Translations under genes and position numbers: made by a program
Notes under the pieces: generated by a model
Databases searched by the model: none
Told to the model about the DNA's origin: nothing
Seen by the model: only the letters and a program-made list of their open reading frames with translations
Shown: piece after piece, positions 49,086 through 59,429 of the stretch
How the letters are laid out: each line of letters starts with the position of its first letter
How positions within the stretch are numbered: position 1 is the stretch's first letter
Source of the DNA: Styela clava
Taxonomy: Eukaryota > Chordata > Ascidiacea > Stolidobranchia > Styelidae
DNA length: 64,000 nt
Reading direction: 5' to 3'
Assembly: GCF_964204865.1 (NCBI RefSeq)
Contig: NC_135264.1
Coordinates: forward strand, 5,300,001-5,364,000

Positions 49086-50815
49086 ATGGTTGGAACAAAC
49101 GGCTACATATTGTTGACTGTAATATGTTTTCTGGGAGGAACCGCAATTTCCCAAGTTTGCCCCAAAATGGAAGAATATCAAGCTATCGACTGGGACAGGG
49201 TAAGTAAGCTTGGAAATAGATCACTAACTTAGTTTCGTTATTCCTTACAGAACTAAATATGAAATTCATTATAATTAAGTTATAAAAACTGAAATCTTTT
49301 AAATAATTTTTTTTCAATAATACAAATTTCTGAATATATATGTTAATGTAGGTTCACATGCCACTTTAAAATCATGTCTCTCATTATTATTCACGTCCGG
49401 TGTATAACAATCTATGGAATCAGCGATCGGGTACGACATAAAAAAAACAAAATATTATAGGCTAGCCTACTGTAGGCCTACACGTTTTTGCGCTTTGGGC
49501 AGATTCGTTTAAAGGAAAAGTACCTGATGGGCTCCGTTACAAGCATCGAATTGATGAAAGTGTGTTTATATATTCAGTTCAGCAAAGCTAAAGGAAAATG
49601 GTTCGATGGATTCGACATCCCGAATCCCGGCGATACACATGAATTCCGGAGGACTTGTCATGACATACATCATTTCAAATTAGTGGAAAATGGAGTTATG
49701 TTCAACCTGACTGAGATCGTTCGCGGGTAAACTAGCAGTAATCTTGACGACCTCTTTAGTATCATTTTCATATGCTTGCTTGAATATTACTTTCCAAAAG
49801 GGTATACAAGGATAATACACTGGAGTTTCGGTTACACCTAATACGAAGAGAGGACGAAACATACGTAATAGATCAACAACTCAGTGAGAGCAAATTTGTA
49901 TCATATGAATTATAATTATGATCAATAACGTGACACGCACATAACACAAGTAGAAATAGTTCCCATTGAATTTATTTTGTAATAATTCTAAACCGTTTTT
50001 CATAATTTTTTATCCCAAGCGAGACGCCATCGCACCAAATCGCAATTTCAATATTTATTTTATTTTTTAATAAAACTTGATAATGACGTCAAGCGGTACC
50101 TATGCTACAAAATTTATCGGATTGATTTCATTTATAAACAATGTCCATTCAAACTCGAATCAAATTTGCATCGACGTACCATATTATACCTCTGATGGTG
50201 TAGAAATATTACTTGCTTTGTATTCTCAACATTGCTGGACATAACCGATTATTGTTCTTTTAGAACCTGCGTTTGTGGCAAAATCGAGGAAGTTGTATTC
50301 TGACACCCCGGGTGGTGACGCAACCGGTGATGATATAGAGACGTGTAAGTAGAAATTGTTGCGCTGATTATGATTATTTTTCACTAATAAATTCCAAGGC
50401 TTTCCGCTAATATATAAAAAAAAACAAATAATGATATTTTATTGAGTATTTTCATCCTTCCAATTTGCAATATCAGGAACAAGCTTCACATTATTAGCAC
50501 TCGCCTATAACAATCATTTCAGATGCAAACAACCTATTCCGAGGAGAGTATTTCTTCATGACAGATTACGACACCTATTTGTTTCTGGGGTTCTGCACAC
50601 CAATAGGTAAATATAATAGTGTTACATTGTGATATATAAAATCAGTACATGCAATATTATAGCAATAACATTTTTCAGGATTGATGGGATATTCACACTT
50701 CAAAACCCTAGCCCCGACTGCAAAGGGAATTTATAATATGTGGAATGCATTTGCCAGTCACAACCAAAAAACAAGTATAGGATGGGAAGATATGTGCTTT
50801 GCCCGACAGAAATAA
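49086..50815 (+). CDS. Secreted lipocalin (ApoD-like), one apparent frameshift
   Basis: Exons 49086-49199, 49578-49726, 50264-50344, 50523-50606, 50679-50815. The signal peptide MVGTNGYILLTVICFLGGTA is followed by Cys25. DWDR at the end of exon 1 joins FSKAKGKWFDGFDIPN in exon 2, giving the lipocalin G-x-W motif. Exon 4 has the second conserved block, YFFMTDYDTYLFLGFC, and exon 5 the C-terminal helix and Cys (WEDMCFARQK). About 187 residues, a normal lipocalin size, binding a small hydrophobic ligand outside the cell. Exon 3 is odd. Spliced in phase from exon 2 it reads GTCVCGKIEEVVF and then TGA; the frame needed by exon 4 (SDTPGGDATGDDIET) is one base off. So there is one extra base near 50,300, a pseudogene lesion, or unusual splicing. 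I favour the first two. Confidence 0.75.
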
Positions 50816-50816
50816 A
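50811..50816 (+). terminator. AATAAA overlapping the lipocalin stop
   Basis: The last codon and the TAA stop themselves form AATAAA. Use of this hexamer would leave almost no 3' UTR; a later AATAAA near 51,158 is an alternative. Confidence 0.25.
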
Positions 50817-50819
50817 TTT

Positions 50820-51488
50820 GATTGAGATATACTTTTTTCGGTGTATTCACTCCATCAAGTGTTGTATGTTGATTCGTTATTTCATCTTTACAAAACAAAC
50901 TCACTACATCAAACTATATTTACATATAAAGGGTGTCTGATATGTCTTTATTGGTGAATTTGTTACTATCAATACCGCAACTAAGCCAAGGGTTGGCGTC
51001 CACAAAGTCAACAAACAAATATGCACGTTTCCTTCGCAGATTCAAAAAATTGAAACTACTACCTTCGTAAATTTTTTGCTATATATATATATATAGCCTA
51101 ATTCACAAATGTTCACTTTTTATATGAATTATTTGTTGGTTTGATTTACACTTGCAAATAAATATTACATCATGCTGCAATTCAACTATTCGGATCTCGA
51201 TAGTTAGAATTGTTTGTGATTAGCAGCTGTGCAATTATAAAGTTAAACCTAACTTACAATAGTTTAACTTAACAAGCATCGCTGCCAATTTATATATATA
51301 TATATATATTGTATATCGGCGATATGACGAACTCCAAAACATACATGGCTGTAGGCCTCCCTCCAATAGATCATACTTTATATCAGAATGAGGGACCTTC
51401 CAATTTTCAACAAAATAAACCACGAATTGGCAAAATTAACGCGGACGAAAGGCTTCACGCTCAGTGAATTGAAAACCATGTTTTAATG
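50820..51488. other. Intergenic, with (AT)n tracts
   Basis: No gene is supported. (AT)n at 51,080-51,095 and (TA)n at 51,291-51,309. Confidence 0.5.
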
Positions 51489-51530
51489 CAGGGGTCGGCA
51501 AACTTGGCCCACGAGCTAATTTGTTGCAGC
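51489..51530 (+). mobile_element. Solo hAT left terminus
   Basis: CAGGGGTCGGCAAACTTGGC followed by CCACGAGC is the typical start of CAGGGGTC-type hAT elements, as at 36,406. No matching right end was found downstream, so the element is truncated. Confidence 0.45.
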
Positions 51531-52644
51531 CCTCGAACGACCCGAAATTTAATACATAAAATAAAATTCGATTCTAAATTTATTACTCTCTCTACGCGGA
51601 TTTCTGTGGTATTAAGTGCTGCTATACAGCGCCTGTTTTTTAAAAATGTCTGGGAAACGGAGGGAGTTCGCAACATAACAGTCTATAAACATAAAAAAAA
51701 ATATATATACAGTACACACGATATCAACACGGACACTTTAGTCCGCGACAATAGTAAATCAAGTACAGTTAAGTTGACACAGTACATTCAAATAATAATA
51801 AAAAATTGGTCACTACTAGTGGACAGCAACGATAGCCTTGTGTTGTACAGATTAAGGTTGAAAAACTAAAATATTCCTTACCATGGCAACGGATTGTACA
51901 GGAATAGTGCGAATGAAATTCACGTGTATGCCATATGCAGTTTTCATAAACCCTAGAATATTGTATTACATTTGTGGTTTTGGCAGTACATCAACCTCCA
52001 TACAGATCTAACAAAAAATTTGTGACGTCATGTATCTCTATCCTCATTGAAAATATTGCACCATATGACAACCGCGGCTACACAAATGTATTGAATTCTA
52101 TTTGGGCAAAGTGTTGTCCTGCTCTTCTTTTGAGCAGTGTTTTCATAACTTAAATCGATTCAAAAGTTATTGGCCGATTTTGTATATGTTATGTATTGAC
52201 TTTTCATATATTTTATGTTTCCACTAGTTGACGTTGTTCCCCTATTGCATCATTCTTGTAGAGCCTTGTGTGATATTAGTGATTCGGTACACTGTTCTGA
52301 GTTTGCTTGCTGAGCGGTGGTATTGTTTGTTTTCATTAAATTGATGTTTCTGTCAAGTTGGATTCTTGTATAGTTCATTAGGCAGTGCCAGGGACACAAC
52401 AGTATTCTATATGTTAAATGTGTTGTTCGTTTTAACTGTAGACGGGCGTACTTGTATGTTTTTAACTTTGTCTTAAGGCTAAAGCTATGCTCGTATTCTG
52501 GGTATCTCTGCATTTTGTTTATCCTTTTGTTGTAATATTTTATGTTGTTTTATTTTACCAGAAGTAAATTGATTGGTTGATTCTGAAGACCCACGCTGAG
52601 TGTCATTTGAGTAAGTTTTGGCAACTCTAATCGTCAGCTATTAG
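51531..52644. other. Intergenic, possibly decayed element
   Basis: Holds the continuation of the truncated hAT end at 51,489. The end near 52,540-52,585 (AAATTGATTGGTTGATT) vaguely resembles a LINE tail. No coding region is supported. Confidence 0.3.
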
Positions 52645-54600
52645 TAGGGTGACCATATTTCTATTCCCTGGAAGGAGGACATATTGTTTGGTAGAACCAT
52701 ATCTCACCTATTATATATCCACTAAATTTTCTAGGATTAAAAATAGAAGTGACAATAGACGATGTGACGACAATGAGTTAATGCATTTTTGTCTTTATTG
52801 AAAAAAAAAAACATGTGCGGAATAATCGATTTGTCCTTAGACCACGAGTATTTGGAAGTTCCTCTAATCCTAATCAACATTGCTGGGTTATTTTTTGCAA
52901 TATCGTAAAACTGGCTTCAAGAACTGTCGTTAAAATTGTAAACTAAAGTTATTATGCTAGCAACAGACTCAAATAGGAAGTTTTCGCGTTCCTTCGACCA
53001 TTGTGGTTGCATTAAAGAGAAAATGCGCTCAACGTTGGCGTTATGCGCAATATGCTGAAGTAATATTGTGCGATCTTTATCAGTTCGCTGTTAAAGTCGC
53101 TGGTGCTGCAGGATTTGAAATATTCTGTCCATCTTTCATGTGCCATAAGCTTACAGAAGGAAACTGAATTGGATTGAAGTTGCTTTTCTACGAACTTGCA
53201 TAAGTTTTGGAATTGGCCGAATTACTTGACTTCATCAATCGAAACATTTTTCGCAAGCAGATACTCAACGCACGGTTCAACAATTCTCCACTCGGTGTTT
53301 TGATTCAGAAGCATCCAGTCAACGCATTTGAATTCCTTAAACGAAGCTGTCCATTTTTCGAGGTATTGTACGCATGACTCGTACAACAAAGCCACATCTG
53401 AGAGAAATACATCACATTCGCGGCCATTTCATTCGTCTCTGAGTCTACGCAATTCAGATTTAATTTGGATTTGTATGAACATGTGTTTTTTTTTCTTCAA
53501 TCGTAGATTTAACAGTGTTAAGACAAGCTTTGATTTTAATAATTGAGGCCTCTGAGTGTTCAATATGCCTAATTTGGTCATTAAACACTGCAACAAACGA
53601 TTGCAAATGTTTTAAATACAACTCACTCACAGGATTTTCATGAAATCTTTTTAGAGCAACAGGTGGCTTTTCAATAGACCGGAAATATTATTGCAAGGCA
53701 AGGTACAACTGAATCATTCTAGATAAACTTGGATAAAGTGATAGCCATCTGGTCACGCATTGGGAAAGCAGTTTTTTGATACTGTGTATCCACAAAGTTA
53801 CAATCCTTTAGTTCTTCTGTGCGTACAGTGTATATGCTGAAATATTGGTACGTTTTGTAAATAATATTTTCCACATCAATGCTCGTCTGATTGGTGCCAT
53901 GGTGTAAACAGTTATTCAAAACATGTGCAGGGCATCCTACCCCAATCGAATTTGGCAGGTCGATTTGCAATCGAAAAAATACGTTATTGCCCTTTCTAAA
54001 AGCCAATCCGCCAAAGTTAGCATTACAGTTATCGGCAGTAAATGAAACACATTCCTCAAACAGGTTCATTTTGGTCGAAGTTTCTTTAATTTCATTCGCA
54101 ATTGTTGAAGATTTCTCATTCGTAGTACTTTTAACTTCAAGCAACTTAGACTGCAACCCACCATTTTTCTAGTCATAATATTGTACAACTATCGTGAAAA
54201 GTTTTGTAGCCTTATGATTACTGCCGTCTGTCGCTATTCCGAGATACAAAATATCAAGTTGTTGAATATTATTTGTGGCATGTTGAACAGTCATCGAGGC
54301 TAGAATATTATTCACAATAGTTTCAACTTTCGTCCGAGCACAAGAATATTTTTTTTGAAATATTTGAATCTGGAAAAATCTTCTTTATTAGATTTGACGT
54401 ACAATCGTTAGATCTGTAACTCTGGTGATGTTTCACACAGAGAAACGCCATTGTAGCTTCGGCTAATGATGATTACAAGTCTCTAATTACTTTTTTTAAC
54501 ACATCAAAAATTGTTGGTTATATCAGAGCCATTATATAACTAGTCTGGAAGGCCGTATACTGATCTGTTGTTCACAGCGTCATCTAGTGTTGGCGTGGAT
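52645..54600 (-). mobile_element. Decayed autonomous hAT-type element
   Basis: TAGGGTGACCATA lies at the left edge, and GAGCCATTATATAACTAGTC plus AGTGTTGGCGTGG near the right. These blocks are brought together in the short derivative at 46,500-46,852, which marks both as element sequence. It encloses the transposase pseudogene. The exact right end and flanking duplication could not be fixed. Confidence 0.65.
52890..54480 (-). pseudogene. hAT-type transposase pseudogene
   Basis: Read on the minus strand through several frame changes, the order is: AEATMAFLCVKHHQSYRSND, then DCTSNLIKKIFPDSNISKK, CARTKVETIVNNIL, LGIATDGSNHKATKLF (first Asp region), FTADNCNANFGGLAFRKGN, IGVGCPAHVLNNCLHH, TRWLSLYPSLSRMIQLYLAL, KPPVALKRFHENPVSELYL, and finally NANVERIFSLMQPQWSKERE near 52,960-53,050. 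This is a whole hAT-like DDE/RNase H transposase with its C-terminal dimerisation block. Damage includes a TAG in frame near 54,170, a frame change at an A-run near 54,350, another near 53,770 and further stops. It cannot be expressed as one protein. The longest undamaged part is 53,719-54,156. Confidence 0.85.
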
Positions 54601-54683
54601 AATTCATAACCACAGCGTCTTCGGCAGTATATTTTAGGCTGCTCGCTGTTAACTCTTCAATTAACGGTATTCAAAGTTCGAAT

Positions 54684-55342
54684 GAAAATGGATTTATCTG
54701 AGGAAGAAATGCTTGAATTTTTTGATGACGTGAGTTACATAGTACTGATTGCTTATTAAAATAGGTTTTGATCCTGAAAGAAGGAATAGTAAGAGTTTAT
54801 ATTACCGTAGTTTAATATATGAAAGTAGAGACCGTTTTTGTTTTGCTAAAAATTTGGTCAGTATTTTTACATCACATTTGTTTTGCTTTATTCAAGCACT
54901 TAGGCACTGTTTTAGACCCGATTTTATATATTTCACAGCTTGATGACGAGATAGAAGGAAAATGGGGCATATCTGTAGTAGAAATCGACTACGGAAATGT
55001 TGATTGCAAGAAGACACTGCAGACTGCATTGAATGATTTGATCATCACATTAAATTAGGAATCAACACTATGGGCAGATGTTATAGCGGATATGATGGAA
55101 AATCCTAGGGAAGAATCCAGAAGTAAAATGACAGCTAAATACATTGAAAAATTGCAAAAGCCATATTCGAACAATTCTGAACTCTCTCATTTGGACCTAA
55201 AACGCATAATCAAAACTGCAGCACCAAAAATTATAAAAGAAGCATTTGAAGTAACTGAACCATTCATGCAAACGTCAATAACCAAAGGCGACAAAATGAT
55301 GATTGATGACCTAGCTGGGGGATTGCTAAAACGGGGAATATA
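54684..55342 (+). pseudogene. Unrecognised two-part reading frame with internal stop
   Basis: Exon 1 starts at an ATG (MKMDLSEEEMLEFFDD) and meets GTGAGT at about 54,731. Exon 2 follows TTTCACAG at about 54,940 and reads LDDEIEGKWGISVVEIDYGN, then TAG at about 55,058. The same frame continues for 94 codons (STLWADVIADMMENPREESR ... DDLAGGLLKRGI, stop at 55,342). The charged, helical composition and the splice sites suggest a former gene with one nonsense change, or a last exon ending at 55,058. I do not recognise the family. It begins about 80 bases right of the hAT remnant. Confidence 0.45.
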
Positions 55343-55670
55343 GCGTCTAGGTGGAGAAGGTACTTTCTGGTGCCAAAACCAAGCTTCGAGGCGTGATCTT
55401 CCCAATTGCTTTGAAGAGCGCAATAGAGGTGGTCTCATATCAACATCCGAAACATTTGTTCTCTTCCTAATCTCTGTGGAACGCGAATTCCGGTCTCAAG
55501 TATGCAAAAGGGCAGGGGCGGATTAAGCCCCTTTGGTGCCCTAAGCACTGAAGACTTTAGTGCCCCCTCATGTGTAATTTAATTATAAAAACAATAAACC
55601 ACATAAGTGTATTATCCATTAAAAATAATCACAACCAACAGTAAATAAACAACTTTTACGAACATTTTTA
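55343..55670. other. Spacer with a solo hAT-like end
   Basis: CAGGGGCGGATTAAGCCCCT at 55,513 resembles the left end of an hAT element and continues into TGGTGCCCTAAGCACTGAAG. No right end was found. Confidence 0.4.
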
Positions 55671-55822
55671 GGTGTCGCTGCCTGAAGACCGTATGAGGTC
55701 CCTCGCGACTCCTGTCACACAACTTAAGTTAAGTTCATATTGTGTTTGAAATTTTTTTTTTTTCCTATGATACGTTTATTTTGTGCTGACGAATAAAATG
55801 ATGATTGATGATTGATGATTTT
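55671..55822 (+). mobile_element. LINE 3' end with GATGATT tail, copy 2
   Basis: Same sequence as 26,861-27,013 (GGTGTCGCTGCCTGAAGACC ... GACGAATAAAATGATGATTG), ending in GATGATT repeats. A 5'-truncated non-LTR copy. Confidence 0.65.
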
Positions 55823-56030
55823 AACTCTTATATATAGCCGATATATATATCGGCCGTTTACTGCCGATAATATATATATGCAAACACGCAATATCGGGCC
55901 GATATATCGGTTGAGCTCTAATTCTGAGGAAGTGTGACAATAAAGATTCATGACTCCAGTCTCAACGTGAATCGAAATGCCATAGGATACAAGTCACAAC
56001 TGTAGTTTGAAATTTTACCGGTACCTAGTA
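55823..56030. other. Spacer with CGATATATATCGG palindromes
   Basis: Several CCGATATATCGG-like palindromes at 55,838-55,910. No gene is supported. Confidence 0.35.
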
Positions 56031-56038
56031 GTCTACCT

Positions 56039-57138
56039 CAGAGTGGTTCAAGGTTGCTAGGTTGAAGGACCGCAAAAACTTTTGAGGAGGTCTCGCGGGC
56101 CGCAAGTCGGAGAAAACCCAAAAGTGGTCAAAATACCGCGAGTTTACTTACTTTAAATTTAATAAACAACGAAAGTTTACCGTTCTAATCAGACTATTAT
56201 TATGTTGCATGGTTGGCGTCCGTTTAAAGAAGATATTTAAAGCCTTCAGTTATTTTAAATTTAATTCCCGAGAATTACCGTTGTATTTTGCGCATCTCGC
56301 GTTCAATGTCGCTTCAAATTATATTCTTTCGTGACAGATATTACTTGAAATCAAACCAGACACTGCGTGATGGGCAAGGAAATACATTTCCGCCGTGTTC
56401 TCTTATGTCACCTTTCTTGAGACACTCATTTTATTACGAATTGTTATATTAAGTAATTTAAAAACAGCGTGAGCAAGCTTAGTGACATCGTCAAATACCA
56501 ACCAAGTCAGTCTATTCTATTCAATTAAAGAGTCCAGCTGCACACTAACACAAATGTATTTCTGTAACGTTTCGTCCGACCAGAGTCAGACTTCCCCAGA
56601 CAAGCAGTTTACAACAATCAATCGTTGATGTAAACTGCTTGTCTGAGGAAGTCTGACTCTGGTCGGACGATACGTTACAGAAATACATTTGTGTTAGTTT
56701 GCAGCTGGACTCTTTAATTGAATAGAATAGTCATGTTTATTCCAGCTACAGTATCCTTGCAGTATACGCATACGGATCCACTAGCATAAAGGCATAGAGA
56801 AAAGATAGGAAGTTCGTCTCGCGCAACCCAACTCAAATTCAAGTCAGTCTAAGTTGGTTTTCGGGACCTAGCTAAAAAAAACTGGATTACGCAGCGTTAT
56901 GTCGGCTCTGCGTTTCGTCACTACTGTCACATGGCCGACGCTTGTAAACAGAGAGTGTTTTTACTAAAATAAAGGCACAAAGCGTTAGAAAAAGGGTTTG
57001 AATTTCGGGATCCCAACCCCAGTTGGAATATCTAAAAAAAAAACTCAAAAACGTTACTCCATTAGATACAAATATACGCTAAAATTATTCTGTGAGCCGC
57101 ACGGAATGTATCAGCATCACAGAGTTTGGACCACCCTG
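56039..57138. mobile_element. hAT transposon E (1.1 kb)
   Basis: Starts CAGAGTGGTTCAA and ends with the complement of CAGGGTGGTCCAA (imperfect inverted ends). An exact 8-bp duplication GTCTACCT flanks it (56,031-56,038 and 57,139-57,146). Subterminal GCGGGCCGCA-like sequence is typical of this group. No transposase is present. A 219-bp palindrome is nested inside. Confidence 0.88.
56512..56730. repeat. 219-bp nearly perfect palindrome
   Basis: The left arm starts CTATTCTATTCAATTAAAGA and the right arm ends with its complement. Each arm is about 105 bases, centred near 56,621 on CAATCAATCGTTGATG. Only a few mismatches are seen (for example ACGTTTCGTCCGACC versus the complement of GGTCGGACGATACGT). 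It is a foldback element or part of one, inserted in hAT E. Confidence 0.85.
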
Positions 57139-57146
57139 GTCTACCT

Positions 57147-57997
57147 TATCAAGAAACTCCCGACTTTGCTGACCAATATATCGTTGAAATGCGATCGTGG
57201 AACCGCCACATAGGGTAAATAGTTCATTGGTCTAATTGTTGAAGAGAATAGAAATTTTTTCAAAATAAAAGTGTGACAACAAGGTGAATACTAAAAAGAA
57301 AAAACAACAACAATTTAGGAAAACGACTCATAGGCCCATTTCGTGTCCAATAAATACGTTTCAGTGTTAATTTTTAGTAAAGAAGGGTAATATGATACTA
57401 GAAGACAAAAAATAAGCGAATATTTCGAAGTTTGAGTCGCCTGGTGAACTCGTAATATTTTAATAAACACCGATAAACTATATAAAATTCTTCTCTAAAA
57501 TTTCTGTGGTGTCCCTCTTCGCTTGGTCCCAACACGTGCCTATATTGTTTAATGGTTAATCCGGCGCTGCTTAGATGTGATGTCACATTCAAATCAATTA
57601 AAGTATTCCTGGCGCCAAGAAGATCTTCCGCTGTTGGATATATGATGTTGGTGTATACACTCCGATTCATCGAATACCTGAAAAATTTGAGACTATGTTA
57701 TAAATAGCTTTGTATTTCAAAAATGAGTATTATAGTGAATATTGGTATGAACTAATCACGGCGCCACGGTTTCAGTTTTGAGACCTTATTTTACACACTT
57801 TGGAATTATTCATTTTATATGATTAGGGCATCATTTATTTTGTGCTGAAAAAGTATTATAGTTTTATTTCATTTAATGCGTTTGATGTTTCCGTTCTAAA
57901 CTTGCGGTTGTATGCAAAGTAAAAGTTAATTTGTTTTCTGCACTTGTTACACTTCAAAAATTACCTTCAAATTTATTACAATCAACAGTCAGGATAA
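57147..57997. other. Intergenic
   Basis: A 90-codon minus-strand frame at 57,398-57,670 (contains NTLIDLNVTSHLSSAGLTIK) has an AGGTATTC-like donor just upstream on the wrong side and no recognised domain, so it is not called. Nothing else is supported. Confidence 0.3.
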
Positions 57998-58358
57998 ATA
58001 AACAAGAGAGTTATGCTCAAATATATAGACACGTTACGCTGAAATTCACTGTGGTACGGTACGGTAACTTACCAGCAGGCTTGACCACGGAACCTGTTCG
58101 TTGATCAAGTGATCGATATATGTTTGCGGAATCGCCACATGCTGGCAAATTCTGATGACGTCATAGGTCAAAATAAAAACGAATCTCATAAAGCTCACAA
58201 GAATATTTGAAATTAATAAAAGTAATAACCTTCTAGAAAAAAATTCCATCTTTAACTACTGAAAATTTCAAAGCAATTGGTCCAGTAAGCAAAGAGAAAA
58301 GCGACTTTTTAAAAACGTGTCAAAGAACAAGAACAGGAACAATAAGAACAACGACTAT
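57998..58358 (+). repeat. Dispersed repeat family, copy 2 of 3
   Basis: Shares AAATATATAGACACGTTA, CACTGAAAATTTCAAAGCAA-like (CTACTGAAAATTTCAAAGCA) and AGAGAAAAGCGACTTTTTAA with 21,867-22,262. The middle differs and holds a GGTACGGTACGG cluster. Confidence 0.65.
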
Positions 58359-58378
58359 ATTGCGGAAACTGGCTGTAA

Positions 58379-58818
58379 TCCAATCACAATGTTTGGTTGC
58401 ATTAAAAAGTACTCCTATTATAGCGTTACAATCCCAGTGTAACGAAATGCCTTTACATATTATACATCCAATCACAATGTTTGGTTGCATTAAAAAGTAC
58501 TCCTATTATAGCGTTACAACCCCAGTGTAACGAAATGCCTTTACATAGTATACATCCAATCACAATGTTTGGTTGCATTAAAAAGTACTCCTATTATAGC
58601 GTTACAATCCCAGTGTAACAAAATGCCTTTACATATTATACATCCAATCACAATGTTTGGTTGCATTAAAAAGTACTCCTATTATAGCGTTACAATCCCA
58701 GTGGAACGAAATGCCTTTACATATTATACATCCAATCACAATGTTTGGTTGCATTAAAAAGTACTCCTATTATAGCATTACAATCCCAGTGTAACGAAAT
58801 GCCTTTACACATTATACA
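58379..58818. repeat. 88-bp minisatellite, five copies
   Basis: The motif ATCACAATGTTTGGTTGCAT starts at 58,383, 58,471, 58,559, 58,647 and 58,735, an exact 88-bp period. Units differ by only one to three bases (for example AATCCCAGTG/AACCCCAGTG, GTGTAACG/GTGGAACG). It abuts the dispersed repeat ending near 58,358. It does not keep reading frame (88 is not a multiple of 3), so the frame at 58,569-58,757 is incidental. Confidence 0.95.
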
Positions 58819-58942
58819 TTATAGAAAATGTCTACATTACAAATGCAGAATTATTCTTTATGACAGCGAAATTACAGCACAATTATTCAAACAATCGTAG
58901 GAAGAATATTTTCCTGGCAAACCGTCGTTTGCAACGTTTATT

Positions 58943-59239
58943 ATGAAAACAACCAACAGCTTTTTTACCGACTTCTCTGTTGCAAAAGATGGCAATTTCA
59001 AGATTCCTCCCTGGATAATGGAGCCACCGCAAATTGATACATCGTTAACGATTCATGGTACAACATGTTCACCAACAATACTTCAAACGCCATTTCTTGA
59101 CCATACGCACGAAAGATATCGAGACTATGTACAAGTATTTACTGACGGTTCGAAAAATCCATTTGGCGTAGGTGCTGCATATTATGTGCCTCAAGCGAAA
59201 ATAGAGAAAAAACTGAAATTACATCGTGAAAAGTATTAA
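58943..59239 (+). pseudogene. LINE RNase H fragment
   Basis: The frame contains IPPWIMEPPQIDTSL, then YRDYVQVFTDGSKNPFGVGA followed by AYYVPQ. F-T-D-G-S-K with G-V-G-A-A-x-Y is the first catalytic block of the RNase HI domain found after the reverse transcriptase in non-LTR retrotransposons such as Jockey- and I-type elements. It ends after about 98 residues, lacking the later acidic residues, so it is a fragment. No reverse transcriptase is seen upstream. Confidence 0.7.
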
Positions 59240-59299
59240 TATTCCGTGGCAAAAAAAGTTTGGAAAGCGCTAGCTTAGGGTAGGGATAGCGGGAGAAAG

Positions 59300-59425
59300 C
59301 CGCCAGCAATCATCTGGTACTAAATTATCTCCTACTAGATTTGAACCTGCAAATCCAAGCGGGGTAATCTTAGGTTAGAAATCAAGCGCAGTCCTAAGGC
59401 TTAGCACAATGCGCCACTCAACGCG
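59300..59425 (-). repeat. tRNA-derived SINE head (fragment)
   Basis: On the minus strand GAGTGGCGCATTGTGCTAAG (A box) precedes GGTTCAAATCTAG (B box), as in the SINE copies at 17.4 and 29.7 kb. Confidence 0.5.
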
Positions 59426-59429
59426 AACG

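Noticed and set aside
49488..49577. Longer exon 2 of the lipocalin starting at the GGGCAG acceptor near 49,497
   Set aside because: Using the later acceptor at 49,577 joins DWDR directly to FSKAKGKWF, matching the lipocalin G-x-W spacing; the longer form would insert about 27 unexplained residues.
53891..54172. Plus-strand frame opposite the hAT transposase
   Set aside because: The minus strand carries the recognisable transposase blocks; the plus frame is its shadow.
58569..58757. 62-codon frame inside the 88-bp repeat
   Set aside because: The period is not a multiple of three, so the peptide is not itself repeated in frame; the opening is incidental.
58379..58818. CRISPR-like array of 88-bp units
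   Set aside because: The whole 88 bp is repeated with no unique spacers, and the sequence is eukaryotic; it is a minisatellite.
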